Notes: generated from the sequence alone by a model not told the origin. A stretch of 19,697 nucleotides of DNA from Zygnema cylindricum (GCA_037447655.1 JBBHKE010000667.1:381068-400764); one strand, 5' to 3'; positions 1 to 7,424 are shown, counted from the stretch's first letter. Program-made: numbers and translations.

Positions 1-586
1 TAATACGAACACCTTACTCACAGGTTTGAGCACGACACCCACTACACAGGAATGATCAACTACATCTTCCTTTTCGTTAACTTTCCTGAGAAGTGTTACA
101 GAATAAACACGGACTGAAATTCTTTTTAGACAAAAGATGCAGCAACCATCTCTCGTTTCCGAAACTCCAATTAAACTTTTTACCAGCCGTCCATAAATCG
201 TTTTTACTGTTCCAACGCCAATATCCATGATCTCTATCATCGTTCTACATAGCGTACCTATACCGATTATATTTCCTCTTACTACAAAACAAGAGGTAAC
301 AAAACGTGAGTCTACTCACAAATAAGACATTGTGAAGAGTCCTTTCAATTGCTTTTCCTTCTACATCAACTAGTAAGGACACATCACCCACAGCACGAGT
401 TTGGACACTCATTCCACAAGCATAATATATATTTTTCTCCGGCATTGCTTTCAGATTTTTGAACATGGTCTTGTTCCAGCACATGTGGGCTGACGCTCAT
501 GTATCCATTATCCATCCGGGGTCCTTCGCGCCCTCCATTGCAGCCGCCATAGCGAATAGATCTGTATCGTCCTCCGTAGAAACCGT
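1..586 (-). pseudogene. Retropepsin region of element D, active site interrupted
   Basis: This continues the gag frame into a copia-type aspartic protease. The sequence GWIMDT, TGA stop (497-499), ASAHMCWNK is the family D-S/T-G-A-S active-site block with the glycine codon changed to a stop. Downstream, TLHNVLFVSRL matches the usual beta-strand after the catalytic loop. Frame is lost near 245-247 (TAG). A further stretch resembling the protease/pre-integrase link (IYGRLVKS..RDGCCIFL) is readable near 130-200 in another frame. The remainder lies off the left edge. No active protease could be made from this copy. Confidence 0.7.
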
Positions 587-589
587 TTA

Positions 590-1507
590 AGTCTCGTCTT
601 GGAGAGACGAAGAAGTTGAAAATAGTGTATTTCCACGAGGTGTAGTCCCCGTGAAGCCTTTGTAAAAATGGCTTTGTTGCCATCCCGGCCGGTATAAACC
701 TGTATCGTTAGCTTTTTTAAGCTTATGACAAAATTTGTATCCATGACCTCTCTCACTACAATAAAAGCATGCATTGTTGGATTGTCTATTTCCACTTTGA
801 TTAAAACGTCTGAACTGATGAAACTGATTCCTTTGCTGATTAAACTGTCCTTTTCTCTCAAAGTCAGAATTAAAAGCCTCTACTTGCTCAACATTGAGAT
901 TATTTGATGTAGCTTCCTCCTCTAGTAAAATATTTATGGCTAACTGTAAAGTCCAGCTAGCTTTATCTTTTTGTTTGAGCATGTCAGATGCTCCTTTCAT
1001 ACTACGAGGGAGACCCCTCATGAGCAATGCCGCCTGTTAAAAAGGAGGAAACACCCCACCTGCACAAGCATGTGCATCTACAACGATACGAAATTTGTTA
1101 GAATATTCATCCATTGTACCGCCAGTGTACTTATAGTCCCAAATTTTTTCAGCCAATAGAAGCTCTTCCTGGACATTCGCCTTTTCATAATCACTTTTAA
1201 GAGATTTCCAGATATCAATTGCTTTTTTCATCTTTATCCGAAACATAGCTAAGTCCTCAGATATACAAAATTTCAGAATAGAACGAGCTTGCATATTTTT
1301 CTTAGACCATGACGGATCAGATTCATCCAGCGAACCATCCAATATATCGAAAAGATTAACATTTTCAAAATGTGTTTCCACCATATCCGCCCAGTAAACA
1401 TACTTATCCACGGAAAAGATAGGAATTATTGATGACAGGCCCATAACCTGTTGTTCTACAACCACCGGTGTAGGTGGAGGAGCAGCAATAGTAGTAGAAG
1501 TAGACAT
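590..1507 (-). pseudogene. Copia-type Gag of element D, one in-frame stop
   Basis: Gag forms the retrotransposon particle and binds its RNA. The frame opens at the ATG at 1507 with a Pro/Val-rich N-terminus, followed by a copia-type gag domain (W-x-D-x-V-E-T-H-F, later GGTMDEYSNKF and LMRGLPRSMKG). A CCHC zinc knuckle follows (CFYCSERGHGYKFC, spacing CX2CX4HX4C, all four ligands present), preceded by a Gln/Asn/Arg-rich RNA-binding stretch. One in-frame TAA (1037-1039) lies between GGVFPPF and QAALLMRG, where the family normally continues. Another TAA at 587-589 separates gag from the protease part of the same frame. The family call is by motif, not by database search. Confidence 0.8.
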
Positions 1508-1815
1508 GATACACTCTCAGAAGCTATCAAGAATCCTACCAAACAGCTGTTCTTAAGTGCTCACCAATTCTTATACAAGCATCCAAACCTTACAAAACTC
1601 TATCAGAATATAGAGTAGCATAAACACTGATAACTCCCAAATTTATAGCACAATTGACCCAACAACACTCAAGATATAATACTGAGAAGTTTCCCAAAAA
1701 CTGTCTGCAGTTTTACTACTTGGAAGTCTGGATTCATAATATGTTACGAGTCCTAAGTCTTATACTTGTGTTGAACTAGCAACACCAGTGTACTTGAGAG
1801 GTACGTCAAACCACC
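1508..1815 (-). other. Leader and probable LTR portion of element D
   Basis: No gene is seen here. It directly precedes the D gag start on the minus strand, so it should contain R/U5 and the PBS. A TATA-like CTATAAA lies at 1642-1648 (minus), about 135 bases before the gag ATG, consistent with a promoter in an LTR. I could not recognise a tRNA 3'-end PBS (TGGTATCAGAGC-like) or a half-tRNA PBS here, so the LTR end is undefined. Confidence 0.4.
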
Positions 1816-1932
1816 AAGCTACCACTAATCTGTCAAGCTACCATTGAGCTATCACTAAGCTACCACTGAGCTATCACTAAGCTACCACTAAGTTACCCAC
1901 TAAGTAACCACTGAGTTCCCACTAAGTTGACT
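1816..1932. repeat. Degenerate 11-bp tandem repeat
   Basis: About ten head-to-tail copies of an 11-bp unit, AAGCTACCACT on the plus strand, with variants such as GAGCTATCACT, AAGCTACCATT, AAGTAACCACT and GAGTTCCCACT. Copies drift in sequence and a few differ in length by one to three bases. The tract lies upstream of the D TATA-like box, where a U3 enhancer array would be expected, but that role is inference. A simple unstable minisatellite is equally possible. Confidence 0.85.
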
Positions 1933-2052
1933 AGAATCGTATCTACCGCAGTTGCTCTATCCTGTACAGAATCACATTAAGAATATCAGATGTTGTGCTG
2001 TCCGTACGGACCATATCAAATATAATCGTGGTTGCCTTGTCCTGTCTGTGTT

Positions 2053-2183
2053 GCAGCGAAGCTTCGCTGCTCTGCTGCTGCGCTGCTCTGCTGTATAGCA
2101 GCTGCTCTGCTGTATAGCAGCTGCGCTGCTCTGTCTGTATAGCAGCTGCGCTGCTTTGTCTGTAAAGCAGCTGCGCTGCTCTG
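2053..2183. repeat. GC-rich minisatellite (unit about 25 bp) with 18-bp palindrome
   Basis: The minus strand shows tandem units of about 25 bp (core GAGCAGCGCAGCTGCTATAC), with shortened units of about 16-19 bp towards low coordinates. The tract ends in a perfect 18-bp palindrome, GCAGCGAAGCTTCGCTGC, at 2053-2070. Each unit is partly self-complementary (AGCAG..CTGCT), so single strands should fold. It lies between the broken RNase H-proximal end of G and the D region, marking a rearrangement or insertion junction. The 120 bases from 1933 to 2052 show nothing recognisable. Confidence 0.85.
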
Positions 2184-2189
2184 AGACTG

Positions 2190-2341
2190 AAAGCTTTCCA
2201 AAAAGACAACAGTAATCAACCGCTCCTTTAGCGTGTCAAAGGCTGCCTTTTGCGTCGTTTCCATTCATAAAGCTTATCATTTTTAAGTAAATCCTTGAGA
2301 GGAGCTGCAATTTTTGCGAAACCTTCAACAAATTTGCAATA
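2190..2341 (-). pseudogene. G element RT/RNase H connection, broken
   Basis: After FLGLCS an in-frame TAA (2342-2344) is followed by YCKFVEGFAKIAAPLKDLLKN, the usual gypsy segment after the RT thumb. A frameshift then leads to TTQKAAFDTLKERL, the block that precedes RNase H. Similarity ends near 2190, where the GC-rich minisatellite begins, so RNase H itself is missing here. This is the truncated 3' limit of G within the window. Confidence 0.8.
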
Positions 2342-3070
2342 TTATGAGCATAATCCAAGAAAACTTTGCAACTTTGTAACGTTAGCCGTCTGCGGCCACT
2401 CTTTGACTGCCCTAAATTTATTCGGATGCACTGCTATCCCATCCTGGCTCACCACATGCCCCAAAAACTCAATTTTCTCTTTCAAGAAGTCACATTTACT
2501 CCTCTTCGCATACAACTTGTTCCCCCTAAGGACCTGTAAGACGGTTCGCAGGCGCTCCACGTGATCTTTGAATGTCTTGCTGTACACCAAGATATCGTCT
2601 AAGAAGACTATTACGAAAGCATCCAAATACTACCGAAAGATAGAATTCATTAGATGCATAAAGGTCCCCGGCGCGTTCGTCAATCCGAACAGCATAACCA
2701 AAAATTGAAAATGGCTGTACCGAGTCTGAAATGCAGTCTTTTCCAATTTCTCGGCAATTCTTATCTGATGGTAACCGCTTCGCAAGTCTATCTTCGAAAA
2801 ATACTTGGCACTTCCTAATCGATCTAACAACTCGTCGATCTTTGGTGGGGAGTACGCCTTTTTCACTGTCAACTTGTTTAGCTCTCGGTAGTCCACACAC
2901 ATACGTAAACCTCCAACTTTCTTATTCATGAAGCCGACAGGAGCTCCGTAAGGCGACTTTCTTGGTTGGATTGCTCCGGCTTGGACTAACTCAGCGAGTT
3001 GCTTTTTGAGTTCGTCTAATTCATTGTAACTCATATTATAGATCCGATTAGCCGGGGATGTGGCTCCAGG
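2342..3070 (-). pseudogene. Gypsy reverse transcriptase of element G
   Basis: The RT copies element RNA to DNA in the particle. Visible blocks in order are [55 protein letters not shown], the catalytic-Asp block [14 protein letters not shown], then [20 protein letters not shown], and the catalytic FLDDILVYS (the two Asp codons at about 2594-2599). These are standard gypsy RT motifs with all three catalytic aspartates kept. An in-frame TAG at 2630-2632 (between SIFR and YLDAF) splits the palm. At about 3070-3074 a one-base insertion shifts frame from the protease/linker frame. It is non-functional as it stands. Confidence 0.9.
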
Positions 3071-3072
3071 GA

Positions 3073-3722
3073 ACGAGCTCGATTTTGTGATCTACGTGGC
3101 GCTTTGGAGGTAATCCGTTTGGAAGCTTTGGAGGGAAGACATCCACATACTCCTCGAGAAGTTTTGTTATGTGTTCCGGGGCCTCTACGGAAGTCTTTTC
3201 TAACTCGCCACCACTTTTTGATTCGAAGTCGGGATCTTTTTTACTCCATTCCTCCCGAATCCCCTCCTTCGTTGCCTCCACGGGTTGGACGACCACCATA
3301 CCAACTGTCTCCCCCTTCTTGAGTGCCCTCTTTAACTGTAAGGTTGAAAGGAGGCCTCCCTCTACCAATTCCTTACCAGCCACTTCCACATTTACCTCAA
3401 ACTCTTTTTCGCCTTTTCTTACTCTCATGCTACCGTTTCTCCAATCGATCTTCGTATTCCACTTCCGCCGCCCAGCCTTCCCCAAGGTTACCTCGTTGTC
3501 CCCAACAGGTAATACATGAAGTGTGTCATACCATAGAAATTTCCCCATTCGGACACGTAACCTCAGGGTGCAATGAGTAATCGATAGGGAACTCCCGTCG
3601 GCCAATTGAACCGTTTGATTATTTGGAATAGCAATGAGAGGAAGCTTCAATTGTTTCACCGTCTTCTCGTTGATAAAATTCCTCGACGCGCTTAAATCCA
3701 CCATAAAGCTAGCTGGCTTGTA
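3073..3722 (-). pseudogene. Gypsy aspartic protease and linker of element G
   Basis: The frame follows gag directly, separated by one TGA (3723-3725). The family block normally reading V-D-S-G-A-S-x-N-F-I is here MVDLSASRNFI: the catalytic Asp remains, but the S-G pair after it is L-S, which should abolish the active-site loop. VQLADGSSLSI and LPVGDNEVTLGK then follow, as expected for a gypsy retropepsin. A charged linker (about 100 residues) leads to [37 protein letters not shown], the conserved pre-RT segment. The frame is lost at about 3072. Confidence 0.85.
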
Positions 3723-4415
3723 TCAATCTGACCCTGAAAAACCTAAGGGTCCACCACCTTGACCGGCTAACCTCATGACCGTGAGCTTGCTCTTCTTAAG
3801 GATTTTTCTCTTTGGGCAATCCCTGGCCATTTGGTCTGAGGAACCACATTGGAAACACAATCCACTTTGCCTTCTCCGTTGGAGCTCCTCGGGGGACAAG
3901 TCATTAGCCTTGGCCTTGACGGTTTTCTTTTTCTTCCGAATCGCGTTGACCGCATCCTTGTCACCATTTACTGCTCCGAGCTCCATGGGAGTCGGACCAT
4001 CATCTTTTCGACCTCCCCCGCCGTTGCTCAATCCAAAATGACAAGATCTACAGAGGGTGAAGTCCAACGAATCGGTCTTTTCCCCAAACTGAATAATTGT
4101 CGAGAGGCTAGGAGTCGTATTTTCCCGTGCGAGCCATTGTTCGATGTCCCTGCGGATGGATGCTTTGAGCCCCTTTACGTAACGATCCACGCCCTCGTCT
4201 TCGTTATCGTTGGTATTTGAACCTTGCATTCCAAGAACCAGTGCGTGTATTTTATAACCGACGTGCGTTGCTTTAGAACTGAAATCTTATCCCTCGTAGC
4301 TTTGATGGTATTCACGGGTTGCCAGGAGTCGCGGAGGAGATGAACGAAACTAGACCACTCAGTAGGTATCTCATCGCTTTCTACCCCTGTTCTCCACCAT
4401 ACTCGTGGTGCTTCT
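3723..4415 (-). pseudogene. Gypsy Gag of element G, C-terminal part
   Basis: From 4408 the frame reads PRVWWRTGVESDEIPTEW..L..SWQPVNTIKATRDKISVLKQRTSVIKYTHWF, the core of the gypsy retrotransposon gag domain. A frameshift near 4229-4250 moves it to EGVDRYVKGLKASIRRDIEQ. A Lys-rich stretch and a zinc knuckle CFQCGSSDQMARDC follow. The knuckle keeps CX2CX4-x-X4C spacing, but the histidine ligand is Gln (CAA). Gag ends at TGA 3723-3725 in the same frame as the protease. The N-terminal part is at 15969-16248, displaced by element A. Confidence 0.88.
4411..4415. repeat. Target-site duplication of element A (left), CTTCT
   Basis: CTTCT immediately precedes the LTR start TGTAG at 4416 and is repeated exactly at 15969-15973, right after the far LTR end. 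Five bases is the normal copia duplication. Confidence 0.95.
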
Positions 4416-4466
4416 TGTAGAAATTAATGTTTTTAAGTATTTTCTAGGTCTGAATAGAAAGAAAGA

Positions 4467-4565
4467 AGCCGAGGCAGTCTACCTCTAACTTCTCTCTCCA
4501 ACTCTCAAACTTGTCGCAGTCACTGAGAAATCGGAGAGGAAGCTAGAGCCATGGCTACCTAGGCT
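4467..4565 (+). other. U3 foldback with conserved loop (element A, 5' LTR)
   Basis: The arms at 4467-4499 and 4533-4565 are imperfect inverted repeats (about 24 pairs, with a few bulges). The loop carries ACTTGTCGCAGTCAC at 4509-4523, conserved in the same place in B and C LTRs. A second copy lies at 8597-8695. U3 is part of the 3' end of element RNA, so the fold could form in RNA. No function is known to me. Confidence 0.6.
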
Positions 4566-4612
4566 ATCCTGAGGTTTACGGGAAATTTATATTAGTTCGG
4601 GTTTATTTATTT

Positions 4613-4698
4613 AAAAGGTATGTGCCGGCGGCAGGAATTGATCCTTGTACCTACCGGCCGGCAGATAGGAAATAGCCGGTAGCCTTAGCCGTTAAGTC
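4613..4698 (-). other. Antisense tRNA-like unit in LTR (element A)
   Basis: On the minus strand, opposite to the element, an A-box-like block GACTTAACGGCTAAGGC (4698-4682), a B-box-like GGATCAATTCC (4644-4634, 9 of 11 to GGTTCGANTCC) and TTTT (4616-4613) occur with tRNA-like spacing. A second copy is at 8743-8828. It does not fold as a full tRNA and is not called as a tRNA gene. B has a better B box at the same LTR position. Confidence 0.5.
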
Positions 4699-4802
4699 TA
4701 GGAGTCATGATACGTAGTATATAGTTTGATAGTTATTTACATATGTATACGTACGATTATTTATTTAACTATAATAGATTACGGGATACATAGATCCGGT
4801 AA

Positions 4803-4810
4803 TATATAAA
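4803..4810 (+). promoter_or_regulatory. TATA box of element A LTR
   Basis: TATATAAA, followed by GTACGGATTAC. The same TATATAAA(A)GTACGG block occurs in C at the matching position. It is 388 bases from the LTR start and would set the U3/R boundary about 30 bases downstream. Confidence 0.6.
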
Positions 4811-5001
4811 GTACGGATTACAGTACGGACTATAAATCAATACCGCGCATTTGTTTCGTAAATGAAACAAATACCGCACATGTATTTATTACGGCTACGA
4901 TTAAATTAGATTCTAATCGGACGGCCACAATAAGCGCCAAGATCGCGGAGGAAGTTTTCGGCGGTTTGTGGCCATCGCCACATCAGATGACGCGTGGCGA
5001 A

Positions 5002-5142
5002 ATGTCGTTGGATCGTGGAATCCCCGGAGATTATGGCTTAAAACCCGGATATGACATGTGTCGACATTTAGGCCTTGTCGTACAATGTCCGTACCTAAAG
5101 TACACCGGCAGCTGTACTTTTGCGTACGGAACACAATTCTGA
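5002..5142 (+). CDS. Small upstream ORF in A leader (46 codons), uncertain
   Basis: The ORF runs from ATG to TGA in the R/U5 leader, ahead of gag. It stays open in the second LTR copy (9132-9272) despite substitutions. Its middle (LGLVVQCPYLKYTGSCTFAYG) resembles part of the 102-residue leader ORF of element B (SLVVHRPYRKYIGHSTFLY). The similar part lies exactly over the GTAC hairpin, so a nucleotide-level constraint could explain the peptide similarity. There is no known domain. It may be a regulatory uORF or chance. Confidence 0.25.
   Translation: MSLDRGIPGDYGLKPGYDMCRHLGLVVQCPYLKYTGSCTFAYGTQF
5089..5129 (+). other. GTAC hairpin in A leader
   Basis: CCGTAC (5089-5094) pairs with GTACGG (5124-5129), and AAAGTACA (5097-5104) with TGTACTTT (5113-5120), leaving an 8-nt loop and a small internal bulge. 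The second LTR copy is at 9219-9259. Equivalent stems with changed but still pairing sequence occur in B (9782-9818, 15150-15186) and C (16889-16927). Confidence 0.7.
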
Positions 5143-5442
5143 TTGGTTCCGTACATCAGTAGATAGAGTCTTTGAGTGAGATAGGACTTAGAAAAATTAG
5201 GAGATAGGACCCTCTCTCCCAGAGAGCCTCTGTACAAAAGGTCAACTTTGACCCTCCATAACTTACTGCTCGGGGAGCAAATTCAGAGATTCTTTTTGCT
5301 ATCGACTCAAGGGAGTCTTGTCTTCACAGGGGTGAAGGTGGTCAGAGTTTTTGTCTGCCAAGGTGGCAGTTATTTTTGCTTAAACACAAAGGGGTCAGGA
5401 TTATCCTAGAGGCTTCTTGGAAGCTGTCCACTCTGAGGACTT

Positions 5443-6168
5443 ATGGAGGTCTCACAGTTTCAGGTTATGGGCCCACCCTCTAAGGTACCAATCTTTAATC
5501 GAACTGGCTTCATATACTGGGAAAGTATGATGATAGGAGCTCTATGCGAAAAAAGGTTTTGGGGGATAGTGAGTGGACGATTGGGGCGTCCATCAAGTCT
5601 TGGAATTCCTCCAGGGTTTAAAGGAAGCAGATTCACCAAGAAAGAGGATTCACCTTCAACGGAGGAAACAAAGGAAGGAGAGGTGGTGGACAAAGGAAAG
5701 GAGAAGGAGGCGACCACACCAATAGCAACTGGTTTAGCATTCATGTCACCTATTCCGAGGAACGAGGAGAATGATACTGAAACCTGGGACTTCAACAATA
5801 TGGCGGCAAAGCACTTCATCCTACGCCATCTCACTCAAGGACTTGCATGTCCTCATTTGAAGGTAGAGAGGGCATCCGATCTTTGGATGGCTCTCATAGA
5901 GATGTATCGAAGTGGTACGATTCAGCAACAACAGTTGGCTGATCAAAGAGTAAGGAGTGACAATGGTGGAGAGTATACTTCTAACCAGTTTGAGGATTTT
6001 TTGAGGGAAGATGGGGTTCAACACCAAAAGACAGTTCTAGAAAATCTGGAACAGAATGGGGTAGCTGAAAGGTTAAATAGAACACTAAGTGATAGTGCTA
6101 CTCCAATCAAGAGAATAAGGAGTAAAATGGTGGAGAGTATACTTCTTACCAGTTTGAGGATTTTCTGA
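5443..6168 (+). pseudogene. Gag-integrase chimeric ORF of element A
   Basis: It opens with an ATG inside the LTR and continues through the PBS (MEVSQFQVMGPPSKVPIFN..FIYWESMMIGALCEKRFWGIVSG), the copia gag N-terminus shared with B. About 165 residues in, at LADQ, it jumps to RVRSDNGGEYTSNQF, the integrase core around the second catalytic Asp, then QNGVAERLNRTL with the catalytic Glu. About 1.4 kb found in B (14341 to about 12923) is missing at this join: gag C-terminus, zinc knuckle, protease and integrase N-terminus. The frame then runs into the second unit of a tandem duplication and stops at 6166-6168. No active integrase is expected. Confidence 0.88.
5464..5477 (+). promoter_or_regulatory. 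Half-tRNA type primer-binding site of element A
   Basis: GTTATGGGCCCACC lies one base after the LTR terminus CA. It is complementary to GGUGGGCCCAUAAC, the anticodon stem and loop of initiator tRNA-Met, rather than to the tRNA 3' end. Priming by a tRNA cut in the anticodon loop is known for Drosophila copia and yeast Ty5. The PBS lies inside the gag reading frame. Confidence 0.85.
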
Positions 6169-6263
6169 GGGAAGATGGGGTTCAACACCAAAAGACAGTT
6201 CCAGAAAATCCGGAACAGAATGGGGTAGGTGAAAGGTTAAATAGAACACTAAGTGATAGTGCT
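5952..6263 (+). repeat. Tandem duplication (about 165 bp) inside A integrase
   Basis: The block beginning AAGGAGTGACAATGG at 5952 recurs from 6117 (AAGGAGTAAAATGG), and both copies end GATAGTGCT (6091-6099 and 6255-6263). The offset is 165 bases at the start and 164 at the end, so copy 2 has lost a base near 6123, which shifts the reading frame. Copy 2 also keeps the upstream TPIKRI codons, so it is closer to the original sequence. Confidence 0.9.
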
Positions 6264-7424
6264 AGAAGTATGTTGTTGGATAAGAAGATAGGAAAAAGGT
6301 TTTGGGCAGAAGCTATGAACTGTGCTAATTACCTCAAAAATAGAGTTTTTACTTCAGCTATAAAAGATCAAACACCTTATGAGAGATGGACAGGCCGGAA
6401 ACCAGACTTATCTCATTTAAAGGTTTTCGGCAGTCAAGTGTTCAGTCTAGATACTGATCGGTCCAATTGGAAGCTAGATCCTAAAGGAAAACCGGGATAC
6501 TTATTAGGATATGATGAAGATGTTAAAGGATATAGAGTTTATGATCTAAAAAGGGAAGATATAATCTTAGTAAAGCATCTAGTAGTTATGGATGAAGGAA
6601 AATCTGTGGATTCCTTCAAATATACGAAGTCAGTAAAAATCAGATTTGAGTCAGAAAATTCAGATGACTTTGAGCTTCCTAACTATCCACGTTTTAGAGA
6701 AGATGACATTCTTGCAGGTACAAATCAGACCGAAAAGGACTCGGCTGTGGAAACTCCATTGACAACTCTACCCGAAGCGGAAGACATGGTGGAAATTGAT
6801 TCGGAATCAAGGGATAGGGGAGAAGCCGAGTTTGTTCGAAAGAATCCACGAGAACCATCTATTCCGGCCTCAGATTTTGAAGGGGAGAGGAGAAGTAGTA
6901 AAAGACTGCAAGAAAAACAGGTTAATAACAAGGTAACAAAACTATCTCATCAAGATGAACCTCAAACTTATAGAGAGGCGATGAATTGTCCAGAAAGAAA
7001 TCGGTGGAAGACAGCCATCAATGAAGAGATGGCCTCAATTATGGCAGCCGATACTTGGGAGCTTGTGGATTGTCCACCTAACCGAAAACTAATCGGTTGT
7101 AAGTGGGTTTTCAAATTAAAACTGAACCCAGATAACACAATCAAGCGCTACAAGGCCCGACTAGTGGCAAAGGGATTAACACAAAATGAGGGAATTGACT
7201 ACGAGGAAACCTTTGCCCCGGTGGTCAAATTTCCCTCCGTCAGCATACTTCTCAGCCTGGTAGCAGCGGAAAACATGGAAGTGCACCAGATGGACATCAA
7301 AACAGCCTTTTTGCATGGAGAATTGGAAAAGGAGATCTTCATGCGACAACCCGAAGGGTTTGTGGAAGAAGGAGAGGAGAGTAAGGTATGCCGGCTGATT
7401 AAATCTCTTTATGGTTTGAAATAG
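6124..7424 (+). pseudogene. Integrase C-terminus to RT N-terminal half of element A
   Basis: Frame resumes after the frameshifted duplication. It covers the end of the integrase core (GKRFWAEAMNCANYLKNR, TPYERWTGRKPDLSHLKVFGSQVF), the copia integrase C-terminal block (KGKPGYLLGYDEDVKGYRVYDL), an acidic linker of about 130 residues, then RT: GCKWVFKLKLNPDNTIKRYKARLVAKG, IDYEETFAPVVKF, and QMDIKTAFLHGELEKEIFM with the first catalytic Asp. It stops at TAG 7422-7424, in place of the Gln codon after SLYGLK. The frame is open afterwards. Confidence 0.9.

Larger units (their letters stand above)
1..1932 (-). mobile_element. Copia-like LTR retrotransposon fragment D (5' part)
   Basis: A minus-strand Ty1/copia-like element that runs off the left edge. 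It has a leader or LTR region, then gag with a zinc knuckle, then a retropepsin region. It differs from A, B and C: its gag has another N-terminus, and no half-tRNA type PBS is visible. The right-hand boundary is uncertain. I place it provisionally at the end of the 11-bp tandem repeat tract because I could not identify a TG/CA LTR end, PBS or target duplication. The coding frame is broken by stops, so this copy is non-autonomous. Confidence 0.7.
4416..5462 (+). repeat. 5' LTR of element A
   Basis: It begins TGTAGAAATTAATG and ends TTTCA directly before the PBS. TATATAAA is at 4803-4810. Upstream in U3 are a foldback (4467-4565) and an antisense tRNA-like unit (4613-4698). Downstream are an ATTTGTTTC inverted repeat (4849-4872), a GTAC hairpin (5089-5129) and a small CTGCCA/TGGCAG hairpin (5355-5369). 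The last 20 bases include the gag ATG (5443). It pairs with 8546-9453 plus 15829-15968. Confidence 0.95.

Noticed and set aside
1816-1932. CRISPR array
   Set aside because: The units are contiguous 11-mers without spacers, in a eukaryotic retrotransposon context.
1943-2264. Ser/Ala/Gln-rich ORFs on the minus strand
   Set aside because: They are translations of the GC-rich minisatellite; the low-complexity sequence changes with frame.
3104-4220. Several plus-strand ORFs of 70-120 codons opposite G gag/protease
   Set aside because: They are shadows of the minus-strand coding sequence with no recognisable domains.
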